From assembly GCA_000331325.2 (NCBI GenBank), contig CM003435.1, forward strand, positions 1,539,001-1,603,000: a DNA stretch of 64,000 nucleotides. The letters are read 5' to 3'. Below, piece by piece: positions 58,705 to 64,000 of the stretch; positions within the stretch are counted from its first letter, which is position 1, and every line of letters starts with the position of its first letter. Source of the DNA: Crithidia fasciculata (Eukaryota; Euglenozoa; Kinetoplastea; Trypanosomatida; Trypanosomatidae). The notes below the pieces were generated by a model. That model searched no databases. It was not told where the DNA came from and saw only the letters and a program-made list of their open reading frames with translations. Both the position numbers and the translations under genes were made by a program.

Positions 58705-61338
58705 TTAAGAAATGGGAGGAAGCCGCACGTGGTCCTCCAACGGTGCGTTAACGCCTGTCACGATGATGCTGCTCCGTGTTGCGTGTGGCTTACGGAGCGT
58801 CACGCGGGCCTTTGCACCAACAGGCAACGGCGACGGAGGGCGGGGCTCCATTGCTGCAGGGAGGGTCGCCAGGCAGTCGACCGTCGTCGGCGGCGGCGCC
58901 GCAGCATCAGCAGCAGCATCAGCAGCAGCAGCCACAGCAGGAGCGGCCATCACAGTATCAGCAGCAGCTGGTGGAGCGGCCACCCTCTCCGCCTTGCTCG
59001 CTTCCTGCGCCGCCGCTCCGCTTTCCTCGCTGTGAGAGGCAACGAAGGCCGACACCTGATCAAAGGACTCTAGCGTCTCGTAGAGGTCGGGATTCAGCGA
59101 CGGAGAGATGCGCGACGCCGCGAAAGTGCGGAGCTGTCCAAAGACCGGCGCCATCAGCCGGTAGCGCTGCTCCACTTGCCGCAGGCGCCGCGACAGCTGC
59201 TCCTTCTCCTCCTGTGCCTTGCGCACCGTGTAGCCGCCCATCGTCTCCGCCTCTGACTGCAGCAGGGAGACCTTGCCGTTCAGCGTGGCGGCGTGGCGCT
59301 GCGCTGCTTCGAGTTCCCGCGTGAGCCGGTCATTCAGCTCCGTCAGCTGGCGGTGGCTGGCCTGGTCACCCAGCGCGCACTCAAGCCGCTCAATCGTGCG
59401 CTTGGCGATGCTCAGCTCGCTGCGCAGGTCACGGCTCTCCGCCTGTAGCGTCTTCACAGCCTCGCCGTGCGTCTCGCCGCCGCGGAGTGCCTGGAACTCA
59501 AGGTCCTTCACGTGCTCCTGCAGGCGGCGGATGTTGCGCTCCGCCAGGTCGGCCCGCGACCCTTCCTTCGCGCGCGCCGTCTGCTGCGCCTCGGCCTCGG
59601 TGGTGAGGCGGCTCCTCAGCTCCTCTGCCTGCTCCCGCATCTTTTCCAGCACCTCGGCGTGCGTGCGGCGACTCTGCTCCGCTGCCTCTGTCACCTCGCC
59701 CAGCTTCGCCTTCAGGTTCTCGCGCTCGGCGGTGAGGCAGACGAAGTTGTGGGTGTACTCGGCGTCCTTCTGGGCTGCTGACGATCGCAGCCGCTCCGCC
59801 TCCTCCGCGGCCGCCGCGTGGTAGGCGGTGACGCTGGTGAGCTGCTCGTACAGCTCGTGTTCGCGCTTCGTCGAGCTCTTCTGCAGCGTCTCCAACTCGA
59901 CGAGAAGGCCCTCGCTCTGCCGCAGGGTCGACAGCAGCTGCGCGTGGAAGTGGAGCACCTCCACCTCGTGCTCCTTCGACTGCTGCTCCTGCTCCAGCGA
60001 ACGCTTCATCGCGTCGGCCTTGAGCACGGCAATCGTCTCGGTGGCCTCGCGGTCCTTGCGCTCCATCGTCTCCTGCAGCCGCTGCAGCCGCGTCTTGAGA
60101 CTATCCAGCTCGGCCCTCGTAAGGATCTTGTGGTGGAACTTCTCGTCCTCGGCGGTCGCCTTCGCCTTTAGCGCGAGCTCGAGGTCCTTCTTCTGGTTCG
60201 CCAGCTCAGCCTGCATGGCGATGTTCGTGACGAGGTCCGACTGCGCCTGCTGCGCGGCGCTCTGCGACACATGCGTCAGCTCCTCGCGGACGGCGGCGTG
60301 CTCGTCGCGCAGCTGGGCAAGCTCGCGGGTCAGCTTCTCTGCCTCCCTGCGGTGGACATCCGACTCGAGCTGCAGCTGCCGCTGCTGCACGGCGGCCGCG
60401 GTGAGGGCCTGGTCCATCTCGGCCAGCGCGCTCTGCCGCGCCTCCTGGGCCTCACGGCGCAGCTGCGCGGCCGCCTCGACCTCCGCCTGGTGCTTCTGCG
60501 CAAGACTGTGGAGGCGCTTGTTGTCCTCGCGCACCGATTCGAGCTGGGTGTTGAGGACCGCCACGAGCAGGTTCGACTTCTCCTCCTCGGCGCGGGCGTT
60601 CGTCACCTCCTCCTGCAGCTGCGCCGCCGTGGCCTTGTAGCGCTCCACTTCCGTCTGCATCACACGCAACAGCGCGGCGGACTCGGCATCGGCCGGTGGT
60701 GCGACTGCAGCGTCGCCTTCCTTCTCCGGCACCTCCTTCTTGCTACTCGCGGCCTGCTCCTCCGCCGTCTTCGTCACCTGCGCCTCGAGCGCCGCGTGCT
60801 TCGCCTCCAGCTCGTGGTGGCGCTGCTGTAGAGCGTCGAAGCCCGCCTCCTGCGTCTTGAGCGTCTCCTGGTGCTCGTGGTCGGCCGCAGCGGCACGGCG
60901 CTCCGCCTCGACGACGTTGAGCTGCGCCAGCTCCAACTCGTTCGAGAGCAGCGCCACACGACGCAGCGCGGAGGCCTTGTCGCTCTCCAGCAGCTCACTC
61001 GCCTGCTGCATCCGCGCCACCGCCGCCTGCGCCTCCGTCAGCGTCTCCTCCTTCTGCTGCAGCTGCGCCGCCAGCTCCGCCTCCCTCGCCTCGTAGTGGG
61101 CCTTGTGCTGCGCGGCAATCACGACATGGCGCGCATCCGCCTCCTCCGCGCGAAGCACATCCAGAGCGACAGACTCCTCGCCTGCGAGGTGGCTCCGCGT
61201 GGTGGACTCATCGTCGTACAAGAACTCCCGCTCGGCGATGTGGCGCTGCAGCTCCGCCTCACGAGCGGCGTCCGCCTCCTTTGCGGCTGACGAGGCCCCG
61301 GCAGAAGACTTGGAGCGACCACTCTTCTTTGCAGGCAT
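58705..61338 (-). CDS. Long coiled-coil protein
   Basis: The start chosen is the ATG at 61338 (MPAKKSGRSK), which follows a pyrimidine tract and AG; the upstream in-frame extension translates that tract and is rejected. The protein has 877 residues: a basic Lys/Ser/Ala N-tail of ~25, then an almost unbroken coiled coil to ~750 (AREAELAAQLQQKEETL, ELEAKHAALEAQVTK, TAERENLKAKLGEVTE), then an Ala/Pro-rich linker and a basic tail ending VRLPPIS. A non-coil element near the N-terminus (EREFLYDDESTTRSHLAGEE) may be a small docking motif. Such proteins in trypanosomatids are commonly basal-body or axonemal, and the MPAKK-type start recalls basal-body factors, but I cannot name it. Confidence 0.8.
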   Translation of the reverse strand: MPAKKSGRSKSSAGASSAAKEADAAREAELQRHIAEREFLYDDESTTRSHLAGEESVALDVLRAEEADARHVVIAAQHKAHYEAREAELAAQLQQKEETLTEAQAAVARMQQASELLESDKASALRRVALLSNELELAQLNVVEAERRAAAADHEHQETLKTQEAGFDALQQRHHELEAKHAALEAQVTKTAEEQAASSKKEVPEKEGDAAVAPPADAESAALLRVMQTEVERYKATAAQLQEEVTNARAEEEKSNLLVAVLNTQLESVREDNKRLHSLAQKHQAEVEAAAQLRREAQEARQSALAEMDQALTAAAVQQRQLQLESDVHRREAEKLTRELAQLRDEHAAVREELTHVSQSAAQQAQSDLVTNIAMQAELANQKKDLELALKAKATAEDEKFHHKILTRAELDSLKTRLQRLQETMERKDREATETIAVLKADAMKRSLEQEQQSKEHEVEVLHFHAQLLSTLRQSEGLLVELETLQKSSTKREHELYEQLTSVTAYHAAAAEEAERLRSSAAQKDAEYTHNFVCLTAERENLKAKLGEVTEAAEQSRRTHAEVLEKMREQAEELRSRLTTEAEAQQTARAKEGSRADLAERNIRRLQEHVKDLEFQALRGGETHGEAVKTLQAESRDLRSELSIAKRTIERLECALGDQASHRQLTELNDRLTRELEAAQRHAATLNGKVSLLQSEAETMGGYTVRKAQEEKEQLSRRLRQVEQRYRLMAPVFGQLRTFAASRISPSLNPDLYETLESFDQVSAFVASHSEESGAAAQEASKAERVAAPPAAADTVMAAPAVAAAADAAADAAAPPPTTVDCLATLPAAMEPRPPSPLPVGAKARVTLRKPHATRSSIIVTGVNAPLEDHVRLPPIS

Positions 61339-62350
61339 CGTGTGTAGGTGCTGTTGTGATGGCTGAAGTAAGGACACTTGTGGTGTGCGACAGTAGAGAG
61401 AGAAAGAGTGAAGAAGGAAGAAGGAAGGTAAAGCAGCATGCCACCGAGATGTCGGTTGTTGCGAATTTTCTTCTGCTGCGCTCCTGGAACAGCTGGTAAG
61501 CCCTCGCCGCTTCGTTTCTTTGTTTTCTAGCAAACCTTCGCAGACAGCAGAACACTACCATAGCGGGAAAAGCAGCACAGCTCACGAAGATAACGCTGCT
61601 CCCCAAGAGCCAGTCAGAGTGATGAATGTCGTCCCATCCATGCGGCAAGGCTTTTCTTCATCCTGAAAGTGGAAGTGCAGATGTTCTTAACCGAGTGTGC
61701 TCCCTACCTTCGCCGTCGTCATAGAGTCCGGACAAAAACTTCACTTTGCAAAGTTCAAATCATTTTTTTTTTTGCCAGCATTGCAGTCGATGATAAAAAG
61801 TCTATTCTCTAAAGAGAAGAGGAACGAAATGAACAGCCGACACCATCACAAGAGTATCGGGAAGTCGAAAAAAATAAGGGTAGAGAGAAACAGTTCTATG
61901 AGTGTGTGTGTATGTGTCGATGGAAATGTATCCAAAAAAAAAGGTTTGAAACCGGAAATTTCATCACACAAACTTGATAGGCTCGTGACAACCTGACAAC
62001 AGTCTTGACTCCAGAGAAAGAGAAAAGAAATATAATAATAGTAATAACAATAAACGACGCTCTATAGTTATGCAACACAGCAACAACACGCGATTCCCCC
62101 AGTGCTTCCCCAAGCATACAACAAAAGGGAAGCCGTGACATCCCAGCGGATTCGAGATTTTCCTGGGTGGGACGGCATTGTTCCGGGTATCATCTGAAAA
62201 CAAGAGTAATAAACTCAAGCGAAAAGAAGCAAGCAAGAGCAGGAAACGGTAACGATGCTTTTTTATGGTCTTCGACTGAAGAGAGAAGGAAATACGGAGT
62301 CGAGAAAGCGCTGCGTCAAGATGCGTGGAAAAGAAACACTCGAAGAATGC
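61339..62350. other. Intergenic region, polo-box-like gene to long coiled-coil gene
   Basis: About 1 kb containing the splice acceptor near 61377 and the A/T-rich 3' UTR of the polo-box-like gene. No gene seen. Confidence 0.6.
61377..61428 (-). promoter_or_regulatory. Predicted spliced-leader acceptor of the long coiled-coil gene
   Basis: About 35 bases of CTTC-type pyrimidine tract, then the first AG on the coding strand at 61377-61378 (CACAAG), 38 bases upstream of the ATG at 61338. Confidence 0.55.
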
Positions 62351-64000
62351 CTACCGTCTAAAGTTGTTGTTCAGCACGGACTCTACCTGGGAAAGGATGC
62401 CTGTCTGATCCACCACAAACGGTTCCGCTGAGCCGTCAGCGTTGATGTAATACTTCTGCCCCACATTATGACGGCGGTCGCTCTGCCAGCGGATGTCGAC
62501 CAAGGCGTTGCACACAACCTGCGAGCGCAGGTTAGACAAGCGAAAGAGGGTGAAGGCGCCGGCGGGGTCGGGAAAGACCTTGCGGATGTAAACAAACTTT
62601 GTGTCGCGCGGCACGTGGGCCATGTTGCGGTGGTGCACGTACGCGGCGTGGACAGCGGCAGGCGTGAGCCCCTCAGCCCGCAGCCGGCTAAACTCGTCCA
62701 CGAAGCCGGTGATGCAGCGCAGGACGCCGCCGAGGTAGCGCTGTGCCTCGGCAAGGGTGAGAATGCGCGCCTCTTCGTCGTAGAACGTCTGCACGTGCGG
62801 GTGGGGCTGACTGCGGTTGGTGCTCTCGTTGCTCATACACGGCACGTACAACACCAGCTTCGAGTAGACATCTAGCACCGCCGTACCGACACCAGCCTCG
62901 GTGGGAAACATCGCGCCGTAGCGACCGGGCTGCAGCGAGTAGTACATCACCACGGTGTCCTCGTTCGTGAAGGAGTAGAAGCGCACCCAGCCGCCACTGA
63001 GAAAGTCGTCCATGAACTGCTGGCGGTTGTGCTCCTCACGCGGCAGTGCCAGAAAGCCACCGTTAGGGCGGCTCAGCGCGTGGCTCCGAGCTGGCAGGGG
63101 TGCGCCGCGCGTCAGCGGTGGCGCCGGACCCGCCATGGCACTAATAGAAGCAGTAGGGACTGCGTCAATGTGAGCGGCGGCCATCGCGCTCGGCATGGAG
63201 TACCGCGACTGCCGGATCGCAGCGAAGTTCTTTGGTGGCAGGGCGGCCGGAGTCTGGAACGCGTTCAAGTGCGCCGCTACCGCAACAGCCGGAGACGGCG
63301 CAGCGGGACCACGGCGCGGCAGCGGCGGTCCCCCCTGCGCGGTGTGCCCGCTGACGGACGGCGCGCGGGCTGGCTGCCGACCGGGTCCACGCAGCGCCTG
63401 CGGCGGTAAGGCGGTCTCGCGTCGCACGAGATCCTCCTCAGCAGCGGGGGCAGCGGTGCGCGAGGATGAAGCAGCTGGTGGCGGCTGGAGAGGCCGCTCC
63501 GCCTCCCGCTCGCGCTTGTAGGAGCCCGGCGCGCCGCCCTGCGTCCTCGACGAGGACACGCTGCGTGGCACGTGGGGCTGCCGCGGCAGATCGCGCGGGC
63601 GGTCCGCCGCGTCTGCCCGGATCGTGATCACCTCCGTCCGTGCCATCTCCACACTCTCGGCGCGCCGTCGCGCGGCGATGCCGATGATGTTGCCTTGGTC
63701 GTTGAACTGCGGCGGCGCTGCAGGAGCTGACAGCAGCGGGTCACTCTCGATCGCACGCTTCTGCTGCTCTACCTCGTCAATGATGTCTCGCAACTCAGCG
63801 GAGCTGCGTGGCTGCAGCGGCTTCTGGCGCGACTCCTTGCTTGGCACCTGCACCTGTGGCGGCAGGTCCAGCGAGATGCTGTCGTTCGCAGAGAGCCGCC
63901 CACGCCGTGCGTTGCTACTCTCGTGCAGCTGCGCGCGTGTCGAGTTCCGCCCTGACGCGGAGGCGCGGCTGCTAACCTCCGGAAAGTCCGCCTCGCCGTG
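62351..64000 (-). CDS. Polo-box-domain-like protein, 5' partial
   Basis: The frame is open from the window edge to the stop at 62351 (549 residues seen); no in-window ATG needs to be the start. The first ~325 residues are Pro/Ala/Arg/Ser-rich and probably disordered. From ~335 there are two strand-rich modules: GWVRFYSFTNEDTVVMYYSL, then GRYGAMFPTEAG and YSKLVLYVP; and at ~480 FTLFRLSNLRSQVVCNAL with KYYINADGSAEPF. The pattern (a mobile loop, a strand ending in G..FPTEA or similar, a helix, then a second module beginning FRLSN) resembles paired polo boxes, where PLK second boxes also start with LFRLSN. It could be the tail of a polo-like kinase whose kinase domain lies beyond 64000, or a kinase-free polo-box protein of the centriole/basal body. 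Moderate confidence on the fold. Confidence 0.55.
   Translation of the reverse strand, partial: HGEADFPEVSSRASASGRNSTRAQLHESSNARRGRLSANDSISLDLPPQVQVPSKESRQKPLQPRSSAELRDIIDEVEQQKRAIESDPLLSAPAAPPQFNDQGNIIGIAARRRAESVEMARTEVITIRADAADRPRDLPRQPHVPRSVSSSRTQGGAPGSYKREREAERPLQPPPAASSSRTAAPAAEEDLVRRETALPPQALRGPGRQPARAPSVSGHTAQGGPPLPRRGPAAPSPAVAVAAHLNAFQTPAALPPKNFAAIRQSRYSMPSAMAAAHIDAVPTASISAMAGPAPPLTRGAPLPARSHALSRPNGGFLALPREEHNRQQFMDDFLSGGWVRFYSFTNEDTVVMYYSLQPGRYGAMFPTEAGVGTAVLDVYSKLVLYVPCMSNESTNRSQPHPHVQTFYDEEARILTLAEAQRYLGGVLRCITGFVDEFSRLRAEGLTPAAVHAAYVHHRNMAHVPRDTKFVYIRKVFPDPAGAFTLFRLSNLRSQVVCNALVDIRWQSDRRHNVGQKYYINADGSAEPFVVDQTGILSQVESVLNNNFRR

Overview
The window is nuclear DNA from a trypanosomatid protist, most like the Leishmania/Crithidia/Leptomonas group. 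Every credible gene lies on the minus strand, with no introns, no operon-type overlaps, GC-rich coding regions, and intergenic stretches rich in homopolymers and purines on the plus strand (pyrimidine tracts on the coding strand). That is the layout of one polycistronic transcription unit, read from position 64000 towards 1 and resolved by spliced-leader trans-splicing. Several genes have a clear pyrimidine tract plus AG just upstream of the ATG. No tRNA, rRNA, transposable element or virus-like element was recognised.

Order in the direction of transcription: a polo-box-like protein cut by the window edge (62351-64000); a long coiled-coil protein (58705-61338); a propeller-like protein with a C-terminal zinc ribbon (54117-57248); a glutathione-S-transferase-fold protein (51666-53633); a mitochondrial RbfA-like ribosome assembly factor (49971-51086); a large protein with a degenerate kinase domain (44352-48695); a small four-repeat protein (41967-42557); a RELCH-like LisH/HEAT protein (38133-41231); an APE2-like nuclease (35020-37260); the beta subunit of the AP-3 adaptor (31649-34279); a giant coiled-coil gene of about 13.7 kb with a tandem array of 288-bp units (15967-29716); a GH65-HAD fusion that lacks key catalytic residues of both halves (10901-14344); a single-pass membrane protein (8245-9915); an OS-9/MRH-type ER lectin (7238-8019); a WDR6-like tRNA-methylation partner (2166-6625); and a helical-repeat protein running off the left edge (1-1533).

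The genes do not form a pathway, as is usual in trypanosomatid transcription units. Two themes recur. Vesicle traffic is represented by AP-3 beta and RELCH. Apparent pseudoenzymes are represented by the GH65-HAD protein and the kinase-like protein.

Sequence quality matters. Three genes (helical-repeat, WDR6-like, OS-9-like) are each interrupted by one frame change of the same sign, equivalent to a missing base, and the next frame carries on with convincing protein. The 288-bp array in the giant gene is full of indels while its flanks are open for kilobases. I read these as long-read consensus errors rather than gene death, but I cannot prove it from one sequence.
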